Shown piece by piece: positions 53,061-63,414 of a stretch of DNA of 64,000 nucleotides (positions are counted from its first letter, which is position 1; every line of letters begins with the position of its first letter). Source of the stretch: Sphingobium sp. HWE2-09 (GTDB taxonomy: Bacteria > Pseudomonadota > Alphaproteobacteria > Sphingomonadales > Sphingomonadaceae); NCBI RefSeq assembly GCF_035989265.1, contig NZ_JAYKZX010000003.1:186001-250000 (forward strand). Direction: 5' to 3'. The notes below the pieces were generated by a model. It had not been told where the DNA came from, searched no databases, and worked only from the letters and a program-made list of their open reading frames with translations. A program made the translations under genes and the position numbers.

Positions 53061-53705
53061 TTAATGGATGAAGATGATGGCGAGGATCGCCGGGAGAAGC
53101 AGGCCGATGGCGACCAGCGGCCAAGTGCTGGGCCGCTTCTTTGCATGGAGTTGCAACAGCACGAGGCCGGTCAGCGCGAAGACGAAGCAGGCGACGGAAA
53201 AGACGTCGATGAAATATTTCCACACCGTCCCGGCGTTGCGGCCCTTATGCAGGTCGTTGAGATAGCTGATCCAGCCACGACTGGTCGCTTCACTGGTCAC
53301 TGCGCCGCTATGGCGGTCGATCGATACCCAGCCGTCGCCGCCGGGGCGGGGCAGGGCGAGATAGACCTCATCGGCCGACCATTCCGCGTCGCCCGTGCCG
53401 ACCTGTCCCACCGATTGTTCGACGAATGCGGCGACGGAGGGCGGCAGCGGCTTCTTTACGTCCGGCGCATCGTCGGCTGCGACCTGCTCCAACAGGTTAG
53501 CAGGCAGGGTCGCGCTTTTTTCGACCGTCTGCGGCGACGCTTCAACATCGGCAGCGTGATTGAGCGTGATGCCGGTAAAGGCGAACGCGAGCAGGCCGAT
53601 CAGGCTGATCGCGGAACTGACCCAATGCCAGGTATGCAGCTGCTTCAGCCAGAAGGCCTTGGCGCTTTTCTTCTTTTGCGCCTGAATGCGGGCGGTTCCG
53701 TGCAT
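53061..53705 (-). CDS. PepSY-associated transmembrane protein
   Basis: A 214-residue membrane protein. The N-terminal helix (LHTWHWVSSAISLIGLLAFA, then TGITLNHA) holds the histidines typical of the PepSY-TM family. A periplasmic middle contains SIDRHSGAVTSEATSRGWIS, then LNDLHKGR, and two C-terminal helices finish it (DVFSVACFVFALTGLVLLQL and the last 20 residues). Such proteins carry electrons across the inner membrane, probably by heme, to periplasmic acceptors. It is first in the apbE operon. The start is MHGTARIQ at 53705. Confidence 0.85.
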   Translation of the reverse strand: MHGTARIQAQKKKSAKAFWLKQLHTWHWVSSAISLIGLLAFAFTGITLNHAADVEASPQTVEKSATLPANLLEQVAADDAPDVKKPLPPSVAAFVEQSVGQVGTGDAEWSADEVYLALPRPGGDGWVSIDRHSGAVTSEATSRGWISYLNDLHKGRNAGTVWKYFIDVFSVACFVFALTGLVLLQLHAKKRPSTWPLVAIGLLLPAILAIIFIH

Positions 53706-53742
53706 TGGATGCGGTTCGTCCTGCGTAAATAAGGTTCCGCCG

Positions 53743-53768
53743 CATAACGCGAACGACTCGCAATTGCA
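53743..53768 (-). promoter_or_regulatory. candidate iron-responsive operator before the PepSY/ApbE operon
   Basis: On the minus strand GCAATTGCGAGTCGTTCGC lies ~40-60 bases before the operon start, with GCGA...TCGC inverted halves. It shares GCAATTG and TTCGC with the sites before the receptor and tonB genes but has extra spacing. Inference only. Confidence 0.3.
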
Positions 53769-53988
53769 AACGCTTACCGATATTTTTGCGGGCCTATCTG
53801 GTTCGACGAGCAACATCCCAATGCTGGTTGTTGCCAATCGGTTTCCCGGCCTTGTTATTGACGGTGGGGCACATCACATCTAGCCGGACTATTCGCCTGA
53901 TGTAACACGGATCAACGCTGTCCGGGACGTCATGGCTCTTGATCGGTCGCGCGCGGGAGAGCGTGGGGGCTGCTGCTAGGACCATAAT

Positions 53989-54912
53989 ATGCTGTTGCCG
54001 GCCGTTGTTGCGGGAATGATGATGATTGGCGTGCAGGCAGGCGATGCCGCGCCGTCCACTCTGCCAAGCAAGGCAGCGACTGGCGCGGCGCAACCGCCCG
54101 CGTCGCCGCAGGGGGATGATGTCCAGGACATCGTCGTGACGGGTGAGAAGGGCGCGCCCAAGGGCGATCCGCTGGAGCAGATCAACGCCAAGAGCTTCGC
54201 TGCGGTGCAATCGGTGGACAAGGCGGTGATCGAGCCGGTGGCGAAGGCCTATAATGAAGGCTTGCCGCGTCCGGTGCGCAAGGGGCTGCGCAACTTCTTC
54301 TCCAATCTGGGGGAGCCGATCGTCGCGGCTGCCTATCTGGTGCAGTTCAAGCCGGGGAAGGCGGTGGAGACGGCAGGCCGCTTCGGCGTCAATTCGACGC
54401 TGGGTTTCGTCGGCCTCTTCGACGTCGCCAAGCGCAAGCCGTTTAACCTGCCGCATCGCGACAATGGCATCGCCAATACGCTGGGCTATTATGGCATCGG
54501 GCCGGGGCCATATATGTACCTGCCGATCGTCGGACCGACGACGCTGCGCGACATTGTCGGCGATACGGCGGACAAGATGATCCTGCCCTTCGCGCTGGGC
54601 CGGAAATTCTTCAAGCCCGCCTATGTCATTCCCGCCACGATCCTGAACCAGTTGGGCGAACGCGCGGCGTTCGACGAGACGATCGTGGCGATCCGGAACG
54701 AGGACGATCCTTATACCGTCTATAAGACGCTGTATCTGAAGCAGCGGCAGGCGGAGATCGACGCGCTGCACGGGCGCATGTCGTCCGAACCGATCGTGCC
54801 CATCTATGGCGACGCCATCCGCACGCCGGGGAAGAAGGACGCGCCGAAGGTCGTGTTGCCCGACGCTTATGGCGACGATGCGGACGAACCGGTAGCCGAT
54901 ACGCCGCAATAG
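53989..54912 (+). CDS. mlaA: MlaA-like (VacJ) phospholipid-transport outer membrane protein
   Basis: A 307-residue MlaA domain protein: DPLEQINAKSFAAVQSVDKA, VRKGLRNFFSNLGEPIVAAA, GRFGVNSTLGFVGLFDVAKR and GPGPYMYLPIVGPTTLRD are family landmarks. MlaA removes misplaced phospholipid from the outer leaflet with the Mla pathway. Most MlaA proteins are lipoproteins, but this one has no lipobox cysteine at its N terminus (MLLPAVVAGMMMIGVQAGDA); an ordinary Sec signal is suggested. A repeat follows the gene. Confidence 0.88.
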   Translation: MLLPAVVAGMMMIGVQAGDAAPSTLPSKAATGAAQPPASPQGDDVQDIVVTGEKGAPKGDPLEQINAKSFAAVQSVDKAVIEPVAKAYNEGLPRPVRKGLRNFFSNLGEPIVAAAYLVQFKPGKAVETAGRFGVNSTLGFVGLFDVAKRKPFNLPHRDNGIANTLGYYGIGPGPYMYLPIVGPTTLRDIVGDTADKMILPFALGRKFFKPAYVIPATILNQLGERAAFDETIVAIRNEDDPYTVYKTLYLKQRQAEIDALHGRMSSEPIVPIYGDAIRTPGKKDAPKVVLPDAYGDDADEPVADTPQ

Positions 54913-54923
54913 GATATTGCAAT

Positions 54924-54989
54924 GTGTTCCCGCGCAGGCGGGAACCCAGTTCGAACGACGGGACTGGGTTCCCGCCTTCGCGGGAACAC
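54924..54989. repeat. inverted repeat with GCGCAGGC/GCCTTCGC halves
   Basis: GTGTTCCCGCGCAGGCGGGA (left) and its inverted copy TCCCGCCTTCGCGGGAACAC (right), with ACCCAGT/ACTGGGT extending both arms. The stem core differs from the 35384 copy but the central half-sites are identical. It separates mlaA and the NAD-GDH gene end. Confidence 0.9.
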
Positions 54990-55004
54990 GCTGTGATGCG
55001 TCTA

Positions 55005-58000
55005 TTACCGCCCCAGCAATCCGCGCGCCTGCCCGGCAATCTCCGCCAGCATCGCGACGTTCGGCGTCGCGGCCGCCTTGGCGCGCTGGACCAGGGCGCG
55101 GAACTGGCGGACGCGGGCGCCCTTGGTTTGCAGCCAGTCCTCGACATGGGTGGCGACGTCCTTGTCGATGCCCTTGTCCTCATCTCTGCCAGCGCATTGC
55201 GCCAGAAAGTCGAGCCGGACCTGCTGCATGTCGCGGGCGACGCCGGAAATAAGTAGCCGTTCCCACGGATCGGTCGGCTCCATGCGCGAAGCGGCGGACT
55301 GGACCCAATCGATGCCGACGGCTTCGCCCAGATGGGTGAAGGCCCGGGTAAGCGCGATTTCGTCCACCTTCATGCGCGCGGCCAGGGCCGCGATGCCGAC
55401 TGCGCCGTCCAGCTTGAACAGGCCCGCCGTCCGCACCGCCAGCGCTTCGGGCGCGCCCAGCCCCAGCAGCCGGTCGGTGACCGCAGCGGTGCGCCGTTGC
55501 GCCTCGCTGGTCAGCAGGTCATCCACCTGGTCGGCGAGCGTGCCGACGCCCTGGACCAAGCGGGCATAGCCGTCGGCCGGGAGCGTGCCTGCGGGCACGC
55601 TGCGCAAAATGTCGGCAATCTGGGCGCGCATCCCCCCGGCAATATCGCTGAACAGCGCGAGGCGGGCGCCCTCCGACATTTCTGCCGCGTCGATATCCGC
55701 CCAGAGCGTGCCTATATCGTAGAGCCGTTCCGCGATCAGGAAGGCGCTGGCAAGGTCGGCGAGCGAGCAGCCCTCTTCCTCCGCCAGCTCGAACGGGTGG
55801 ATGAGGCCCAGGCGATTGACGATGCGGTTCGCGACCTTGGTGGCGATGATTTCCTTGCGCAGGGCGTGCGCGGCGATCGCGTCCGCTTCCTTCTTCTGCA
55901 TCGCAGGGGGAAGGCGGCCATCAGTTCGCCGGTCATGCTGGCGTCGGTGGCCAGGTCGCCATGTTCGATCGCATCCTGCAACGCCAGCTTCGCCGTGGAA
56001 AGCAGCACCGCCAGTTCCGGCCGGGTCAATCCCTGGCCGTCCTGGCCGCGGCGCAGCAACTGGTCGTTGGCGGCCAGTCCCTCCACCTGCCGGTCGAGCC
56101 TGCCGGTTTCCTCGAACGTTTCGATCAGCCGGACATAGGAGGCAAGGTCGGCCGCGCCGCCCGCCTGCGCGATCGACAGGCCCAGCGCCTGAAGCCGATT
56201 ATCTTCCAGCACGAGATCGCCCACCGCGTCGGTCATGCTTTCCAGCAGGGCGTTGCGCTTGTCGAAGGGCAGGCGTCCTTCGATCATTTCCTTGTTCAGC
56301 GCAATCTTGATATTCACCTCATTGTCCGAGCAGTCGACGCCCGCACTATTGTCGATGAAGTCGGTATTGATGCGCCCGCCGTTGAGCGAGAAGGCGATGC
56401 GGCCCGCCTGGGTCGTGCCTAGATTGGCGCCTTCGCCGATCACCTTGACCCGCAATTGTTCGGCATTGACGCGCAGCCGGTCGTTGGCCGGGTCGCCGAC
56501 ATCGCCATGGCTTTGCGCGGCGGCCTTCACATAGGTGCCGATGCCGCCGAACCAGAGCAGGTCGGCAGGCGCCTTCAGGATCGCGGAGATGAGCGCCGCC
56601 GGCTCCATATCCTTGTCCGTGACGTCCAGCACCGCCTGCATTTCGGGCGTCAGCGGAATGCGCTTGAGGCTGCGCGAAAAGACGCCGCCGCCCTTGGAGA
56701 TCAGCGCCTTGTCATAATCCTCCCAACTGGAGCGGGGCAGGGCGAAAAGCCGCGAGCGCTCTTCCCAGCTTTTGGCGGGATCGGGCATGGGATCGAAAAA
56801 GATATGGCGGTGGTCGAAGGCGGCGACCAGCTTAATCGCTTTGGACAGCAGCATGCCGTTGCCGAATACGTCGCCCGACATGTCGCCGCAGCCCACGACG
56901 CTGACCGGCTCGCTCTGTACGTCGATGCCCATTTCGGCAAAGTGGCGCTGGACCGAAATCCATGCGCCGCGCGCGGTAATGCCCATCGCCTTATGGTCGT
57001 ACCCGTTGGAGCCGCCGCTGGCGAAGGCGTCGCCCAGCCAGAAATCGCGCTCCAGTGCGATGGCGTTGGCGACGTCGGAGAAGGTCGCGGTGCCCTTGTC
57101 GGCGGCGACCACGAAATAGGGATCGTCGCCGTCGTGAATGACCACGTCGGCCGGGTGCTGCACCTGGTTCTGCAAGATATTGTCAGTGATCGACAGCAAG
57201 GCGCGGATGAAGATGCGATAGCTTTCGGTCCCTTCGGCCAGCCAGGCGTCGCGATCGACCTGCGGATTGGGCAGTTGCTTGGGATAGAAGCCGCCCTTGG
57301 CGCCGGTCGGCACGATGACGGCGTTCTTGACGCGCTGCGCCTTCATCAGGCCCAATATTTCGGTGCGGAAATCGTCGCGGCGATCCGACCAGCGCAGGCC
57401 GCCACGCGCGACCGGTCCGGCGCGCAGGTGGATACCTTCCACGCGCGGGCAATAGACCCAGATTTCGCGCCAGGGCAGCGGCGCAGGCAGGCCGGGCACC
57501 TGGGCGCTGTCCAACTTGAAGGCGAGCGCTTCGACCGATGTCGGGCTGAAGAAATTGGTGCGCAACGTGGCGGTGATGACGGCGCGCAGCAGGCGCAGCA
57601 CGCGATCTTCATCAATGGCGGTGACCTGCTCCAAGCCTGCGTCGATGTCCGCTTGCGCCTGCGCGATGCGTGCTGTCGCGCCATCCTGCGCCGCCGGATC
57701 GTGCAGGGCGTCGAACAGGATGATGAGGTTGGCGGTGACGCTATGCGCGCGGCGCAGCGTTTCGGCAAAGGTCGCCATACCGTACGCAACGCCAGCCTGA
57801 CGCAGATAGCGATACAGCGCACGGAACAGCACGACCGACCGTGGCGCCAGCCCGGCGGTCACGATCAGTTCGTTGAACCGGTCATTTTCGGCGCGCCCTT
57901 CGATCACCTGGGCGATTGCTTCGGTGACGATATCGGCGCGCTCGATCACCGCCTGCGCATCGCCGCCGACGGGCAGCTCCAGCACGAAGCGCTGGACATG

Positions 58001-59692
58001 GCCCAGCGTGCCGCCGTCGATCGCCGTCGTCATCTCCTCGATCACGCGGAAGCCGAAATTCTCGAAAACCGGGACGACTTCGGACAGGGCGACGGTATGG
58101 TTGCTGTAGAGTTTGAGGCGCAGCCGTTCGGCGCTATCCTCCGGATTGCAATAGATGCGGATCGATTTGTCGTTCGGCCCCGACAGGCCGTGCAGCAGGC
58201 GGATGTCGATCGCCGCTTCCTCCGGTCCCGCGCCGTTGCGATAGGCCATGGGGAACCCACCGGCATAGCGTTGCGCCAGCCCGGCGGCGCGGCCGGGTTC
58301 TTCGGTAACGGCCAGCGCCTCTTCCACCGCGGGCATCCAGCCGCGCACCATCTGCTTGAGCAGGCGATCAAGCGCCACGTCGTCGGGCACCACGCCCCCT
58401 TCGCGCAGGTCGAGCGTGATGCGCAGCAGCGCCAGGCCGCCTTCCTCCAGCGCGATCGACCAGCTGAGGACCGGGCCGTTACAGGCCATCGACACCATGT
58501 CCTGAATGCTGATGCGGCGTGCGGTCGACAGTTCGTCTCGCGGCAACCAGACGAAGGCATAGAGGTGACGGGCCAATGCGCTGGTAGCGAGCGCCAGCTT
58601 GGGGCGCGGCCGGTCGGTCAGCGACATGAAGGTCAGCGCCAGCCGCTCCAGCGTCTCGCGGTCGAAGCCGATCGTGATGTCGTGGGGCAGGGCCGTCAGC
58701 GCATGGGCCAGCGTCTTGCCCGCATGGCCGAGCGGATCGAAACCGAATTTGTCCATCAGGCTGGACAGCGCGGATCGCAGCAGCGGCACCTTGTCCGGGG
58801 TCGCGCCAAGGCCCGTGCTGGTCCACATGCCCGCATGGATCGACAGCGCCTTGACCGCCTTGCCTTCCCGAATGGGGATGATGACCAGGTCGAGCAGCAC
58901 CAGGCGATGGACGCGCGATATCCGGCTGGACTTGATGATCAGCGGGGTGCGCTTACCCTCTTCGAACCAGGTGAAGGCGGCTTCCAGCGATGCAGGCGCG
59001 ATCAGCGGCTTGTCGTGGCGGGTGCAGATGCCCAGCGGCGCGCTGCTGCTGCCGTCGCGCTGCAAAATCTCATGCCCGGTCTGGGTGAAATGGCGCGCCA
59101 GGAACCAGCGCAGCAGGGCCGCGCCTTCCTCGTCCGGCACGGCGTCGGCGTCGGCCGCCATCGCCGATTGCATCTTCGACCAGTCCGCCACCGCGGCGCG
59201 GACATCGGCCAGCGTTTCGTGCAACGCCTTTTCGAGCGCGCGACGCGCCTTGGCATCGGCCCGGTCGGTTTCGATATAGATCATGGATTCGCGGCGCGCG
59301 CCCGGCGTGTCATCATCCAAAATCGCCGCCAGTGCGCCGCCGCCATTACGGGATACCGACAGGACGGGATGGAACAGGCGGTGGATGGTGATGTCTGCCG
59401 CCGCCAGCGCATTGGCGATGGAATCGACCAGGAACGGCATGTCGTCGTTGACGATCGCGACGCGCATGAAGCGGCCGTTGGCGCCTTCGCCCATGGTTTC
59501 CACGGCAATCGCCGCCTGGCCGGGCTTGCGGCCATTGGCGGTGCGGCCCAGGAACAGGGCGGCGGCGGTCAGCGCCGCTTCGTCAAATCCCTCGCTCTCG
59601 CCAGGCAACGCCCCCCGGCTGAGCGCGTTTTCCAGCGCCTCGCGGATGCTCTTGTCGACGTCCTTGCTCTTCGTTTCCACCACCGCCGTCAT
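55005..59692 (-). pseudogene. gdhB: NAD-specific glutamate dehydrogenase (large, GDH180 type); frame broken once
   Basis: The gene is read in two frames: 59692 to ~55911 and 55901 to 55005. The break is at the C5 run (G5 at 55906-55910): a sixth C would join GELMAAF to PPAMQKKEADAI and give ~1,562 residues, the normal size for the large NAD-GDH. Motifs in the first part include VAIVNDDMPFLVDSI, the catalytic KNAVIVPTGAKGGFYPKQL and VGCGDMSGDVFGNGMLL. The C-terminal part is complete and ends LAEIAGQARGLLGR. The enzyme deaminates glutamate to 2-oxoglutarate. ATG 59758, preceded by GAGGAG, is an alternative start. Confidence 0.9.
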
Positions 59693-60000
59693 TCGCTCAC
59701 CTCTCACCGCGGTTTGCCCGCTTGGATCATGAAGGAGGAGACGCTGGATCGCCGCCATGCGACTCCTCGGCTTTCAGGGCCGCTTATATGCGCCCGGCCG
59801 ATGGACGGCTCAACCCTGAACGAGAAATAAAATTTCTAATTTTTGTAACAATATGATGTCGTCCGAGCGACAGGCCCGGTCGTCATCCGGCCCGACTATC
59901 GTTCAGTCCGCGCCGCATGTCGAGCATGGACAGGGCAGCGCCGCCAGCATTTTACCGCGTGCTTGGGGCAGGATGCGGCGGGGGATGCCGCCCGCGCGCG
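59693..60000. promoter_or_regulatory. 308-base gap: promoter region of NAD-GDH
   Basis: Between the NAD-GDH start and the end of the PAS-like gene. It contains the AT-rich stretch AAATAAAATTTCTAATTTTT at 59825-59844, the only such run nearby and a likely promoter zone. No gene is recognised. Confidence 0.4.
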
Positions 60001-61314
60001 TCAGCGCGAAGCGGCGGCGATCACCCGCTGGTTAAGGTCGCTATCCCCCGGCAGGGCGGCAACGATCGCCAACGTCCCATCAGGTTCGCGACGGGCGACG
60101 ACGACGGCCAGCCCGTCGGCATCGGTGGCGACCGCAACCGGGTCCAGCGCGGTAGCGGCTTTCACTGCGGCGCGCGCGACCTGGCGCTTATCCGGCCGCG
60201 CCGGGGCATGCGAGCGGCGCAGCGCGCGTTCGTCGCGCACCAGCGCCTTGAGGCCACCGGCATAGGCCGACAGATAGGCGGCCAGCGACCCGACGGTCAG
60301 GCCAGCATTGTGGGCATGGTCCAGCGCGGTGGCATATTCGGTAATCCGCGTCTTGTCGTATGTCGCGCCGAAGACCAGCTTGATAACGGCGGTCATCGGG
60401 CTGCGCGCCTGCGCCTTGATGCCATAATCATGCAGCAGTTCGGCATAGTCGTCGGGGCGTACCTGGGCGACCTGCGCGAAATCATAGGACAGGCTGACGG
60501 CGCGATAGAGGGCGGCATGGCTGCGCGCTTCGCTGATGCGCACGCGTGCGGCGCCGTCGCGCGCGATCGCGAGCCAGTCGGCCAGCGGTGCCTCTTCGGT
60601 CGGACATTCCATGCCGGTCAGGTCGAGCGCCTCGTCGTCGTCCTCGTCTTCGATATCGAAGGCCAGGCTGTTGCTCTGCTGGTCGGCGGCGGGTCCGTCC
60701 GCCCAGATCGGGGTGGCGGCGTGGGCGGACGGCGCACTGCGCATCGCTTCATCCACTTCCAGTTCCAGCGCGTCGGACAGGCTGCGGCTCGCCAGTTCCT
60801 TCCAGTTGATCACGCCGAACACGAAATCGATCGTCTCGTCATCGGAGGAAAAGGGCATCAATATGCCGCGATACATGATCTCCGCGCCGCGCTGGTTCAC
60901 GAATTCCGCCTCGAAGCCGATCGGCGCTGCGTTGGCGATGATCTGCAGATAATGATCGGTCAGCCGCGACAGCAGCGATCGGGCGGGCACATCGTCGATA
61001 TAATCGATCGTCCCTTCGATATCGCATTCGCGGCGCAATTCGGCGCCCAGATAGACGACGGCCGGATTGTCGAGGCCAACGCTGAAATCGAGCAGGACCG
61101 CGTGCGGGCCGAAATCCTCCAACTGCTCCGGGTTCAGATCCTCGATCGACGGCAGCGCGCGGTCGCCCAGCAGCGACGCCCAATAATTATAGGCGCGCAC
61201 CTGCATCCGCCGCTCTTCGGAAATGACCGCAGGCGGGGTTTCGATCAACGCGTCGCCGACATAGTCGAAGTCGTCCTCGTCATTGGCGGCGTCATGCCCC
61301 CGCAGAGTGTCCAT
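60001..61314 (-). CDS. PAS_5-like domain protein of unknown function
   Basis: A 437-residue soluble protein. Residues ~35-190 resemble the PAS_5 sensor domain (RAYNYWASLLGDRALPSIED, then DNPAVVYLGAEL and GFEAEFVNQRGAEIMYRGIL). Residues ~195-245 are acidic (FDIEDEDDDEALDL). The rest has helices without a recognised family. No output domain is seen. Alphaproteobacterial PAS_5 proteins often have unknown roles, and this one is transcribed alone on the minus strand. Confidence 0.75.
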   Translation of the reverse strand: MDTLRGHDAANDEDDFDYVGDALIETPPAVISEERRMQVRAYNYWASLLGDRALPSIEDLNPEQLEDFGPHAVLLDFSVGLDNPAVVYLGAELRRECDIEGTIDYIDDVPARSLLSRLTDHYLQIIANAAPIGFEAEFVNQRGAEIMYRGILMPFSSDDETIDFVFGVINWKELASRSLSDALELEVDEAMRSAPSAHAATPIWADGPAADQQSNSLAFDIEDEDDDEALDLTGMECPTEEAPLADWLAIARDGAARVRISEARSHAALYRAVSLSYDFAQVAQVRPDDYAELLHDYGIKAQARSPMTAVIKLVFGATYDKTRITEYATALDHAHNAGLTVGSLAAYLSAYAGGLKALVRDERALRRSHAPARPDKRQVARAAVKAATALDPVAVATDADGLAVVVARREPDGTLAIVAALPGDSDLNQRVIAAASR

Positions 61315-61507
61315 CCGATCGTCCTACTTCAGGTCAAAAAAATCTATTCCGGGACTCGACAGTGGCATGGGATGGTAAATTTCGCGTAAACAGGCGCGGG
61401 CGTGATCGGGCAGGCGGCTGCATGCGCGCCGGGGGGCGAAAAAAGGCATGACGAAGCGAATGCCCGCTTGTCCTGCGCCCCATCCGCTGATATCTGCCCG
61501 CCCCAAC

Positions 61508-61583
61508 GCCGCTTTAGCTCAGTTGGTAGAGCATCGCATTCGTAATGCGGGGGTCACAGGTTCGAGTCCTGTAAGCGGCACCA
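61508..61583 (+). tRNA. tRNA-Thr (CGT anticodon)
   Basis: The cloverleaf is complete: acceptor GCCGCTT pairs with AAGCGGC, the D arm contains GCTCAGTTGGTAGAGC, the loop TTCGTAA gives anticodon CGT (codon ACG, threonine), and the T loop is GGTTCGAGTCC. CCA is encoded. It is the likely integration site of the element that follows. Confidence 0.95.
61561..61583 (+). mobile_element. likely attL core within the tRNA-Thr 3' end
   Basis: P4-type integrases recombine at the 3' end of tRNA genes and restore it. The int gene is 199 bases downstream and points away. The other attachment copy is beyond the window, so the repeat ends cannot be fixed. Confidence 0.5.
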
Positions 61584-61781
61584 GTACCCCCTCCGCCAGC
61601 ATCCGTTCAGGGTTGAAAAAACGGCGGAAATCTGCTAAAAATTCCATCTTTCAGGTCGGGTGCGTTCGCTGCCGTCCACCCCCATCCGTGCCCCGCTGGG
61701 GGTATTTTGTGGGGGTATGACCCCAAGGCGCGAATCTCGATACCCCCTGAAGCGATTTGTAGCAGATGGGATGACATCGCG

Positions 61782-63047
61782 ATGGCGCTTTCGGATGCGA
61801 AAATCAGAGCTTTGAAGCCTGGGCCCAAGCCGTTCAAGGTGGCGGACGAACGCGGGTTGTTCCTGCTGGTCAGCCCCGGCGGCAGTCGACTGTGGCGGGT
61901 GAAGTTCCGGATCGACGGCCTGGATGCCAAGGGCAAGTTCAAGAAGATAGAAAAGCTGCTGTCTCTGGGCGCTTATCCGGACATCTCGCTGAAGCGCGCG
62001 CGGCAGCTTCGGGATGAGGCCCGCGAAACGCATGCGGCCGGCCTTGACCCGACTTTTGAGAAGCAGAAAGCGAAGGCTGCCGCTCGGATCAGCGCCGAGA
62101 ATAGCTTTTCCAGGGTAGCTGAGATGCTGTTGGAGAAGCAGGAGCGCGAAGGGCTTGCCGAGGCGACACTGGTCAAGCGCCGCTGGTTCATCAAGCTTGT
62201 CTTCCCGGTCCTGGGTAAGCGCCCCATTGCCGAAATACAGCCTCTGGAAATTCTGCTTGCCCTGCGGCCTATCGAAAAGAAGGGCCGGCATGAAAGTGCC
62301 AAGCGCGCGCTCAACTTCATCGGGCAGGTTTTTCGCTATGCCGTGGCCTCGCAGCTGGCGCCTGCCGACCCGACGCGCGATCTGCGCGGCGCGCTGACGA
62401 CGCCGAAGGTCAAGCACCATGCCGCCATTCTCGACCCCGATCAGGCGGGCGAATTGCTCAGGGCGATCGACGGCTATGAAGGACAACCGATCACCCGCTG
62501 GGCACTCCAACTCTCGGCGTTGCTGTTCGTACGGCCCGGCGAGCTAAGGAAGGCCGAATGGGTCGAGGTGGACGCCGTGAAGGCCGTGTGGCGCATCCCG
62601 CCCTCTAAGATGAAGGGACGTGTCGAACATCAGGTTCCGCTATCGTCACAAGCGCTGGCTGTCTTCGAGGAGGTTAGGGGGCTGACAGGGCGGGGCAGAT
62701 ATGTATTCCCCTCGATCCGGAGCACATCCAATCCCATGTCCGAGAATACGATCAATGCCGCCTTGCGGCGGCTTGGCTATTCCGGCGACGAGATGACCGC
62801 GCATGGGTTTCGATCCATGGCCTCCACCCTGCTGAACGAGAGCGGCAAATGGCACCCAGACGCCATCGAACGCGCGCTTGCGCACAAGGACACAGATTCG
62901 GTTCGGGCGGCTTATGCACGCGGTGCCTTCTGGAATGAGCGTGTCGAAATGGCGCAGTGGTGGAGCGATTATCTCGATAGCCTCAAGGGCGAGCGAAAGG
63001 TTTTAAGACCTGATTTCGGGCAACGGACGTCTGCGTCTTCCTCCTGA
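61782..63047 (+). CDS. int: P4-type tyrosine recombinase (island integrase)
   Basis: A 421-residue integrase. The N-terminal arm-binding domain (MALSDAKIRALKPGPKPFKV, residues 1-85) is DUF4102-like, followed by a SAM-like core-binding domain (~100-190) and the catalytic domain. The catalytic residues are Arg in LLFVRPGELRKAEW, H-x-x-R in TAHGFRSMASTLLNE, His in ALAHKDTDSVRAAYAR and its Tyr. Complete. Start MALSDAKI (ATG 61782) is chosen by family; an in-frame extension to 61707 is unlikely. It integrates a genomic island into the tRNA-Thr gene. Confidence 0.93.
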   Translation: MALSDAKIRALKPGPKPFKVADERGLFLLVSPGGSRLWRVKFRIDGLDAKGKFKKIEKLLSLGAYPDISLKRARQLRDEARETHAAGLDPTFEKQKAKAAARISAENSFSRVAEMLLEKQEREGLAEATLVKRRWFIKLVFPVLGKRPIAEIQPLEILLALRPIEKKGRHESAKRALNFIGQVFRYAVASQLAPADPTRDLRGALTTPKVKHHAAILDPDQAGELLRAIDGYEGQPITRWALQLSALLFVRPGELRKAEWVEVDAVKAVWRIPPSKMKGRVEHQVPLSSQALAVFEEVRGLTGRGRYVFPSIRSTSNPMSENTINAALRRLGYSGDEMTAHGFRSMASTLLNESGKWHPDAIERALAHKDTDSVRAAYARGAFWNERVEMAQWWSDYLDSLKGERKVLRPDFGQRTSASSS

Positions 63048-63414
63048 CCTTGGCTTGACGGGCTGTCGCATCTATCCGGGCGTCCCCGTTCGGACCGCGC
63101 TCTACTTTGCTTCGCTCCACCGAGCCGGCTGCACCGTCTCGGCCCTGTCGGGTTTCGATCGCTGACGCAAATCCGTGCCGGATCATTTGCGGACATCGCC
63201 TGTCGGCGATGGCGTGGGCCGGTCCCGGCCAAGCAGTGTGGGCGTCGCTACCCTCTAGGCCCGTCGCGGCGGGCGGCAAGCCGGCGTGCCGCCGGCTCCT
63301 CCACTTCCGTTCCGGTCCTGCGGATGCAGCCCGCCGCTCTGCCGGGCCTTCCGGTGCGCTCTTGCCGCCCACCCCGCTTCTCCGGGGCCGGTGTGTGCAA
63401 GAGGAGTAAAGCCC
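63048..63414. other. intergenic, GC-rich with short palindromes, no gene seen
   Basis: There are 367 bases between int and the ParB-like gene. Several short palindromes are visible (CGCGGCGGGCGGCAAGCCGG, CCCGCTTCTCCGGGG and others). No coding frame has family features. GAGGAG at 63401-63406 is the ribosome-binding site of the next gene. Composition resembles the leader of ParB-like genes in alphaproteobacterial integrative elements. Confidence 0.5.

Noticed and set aside
56456..59830. A 1,124-codon open frame on the plus strand opposite NAD-GDH
   Set aside because: Same antisense effect; the minus-strand dehydrogenase motifs are clear.
59917..61389. A 490-codon plus-strand frame opposite the PAS-like gene
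   Set aside because: Composition typical of antisense reading; the minus-strand protein has PAS-like sequence and a plausible start.
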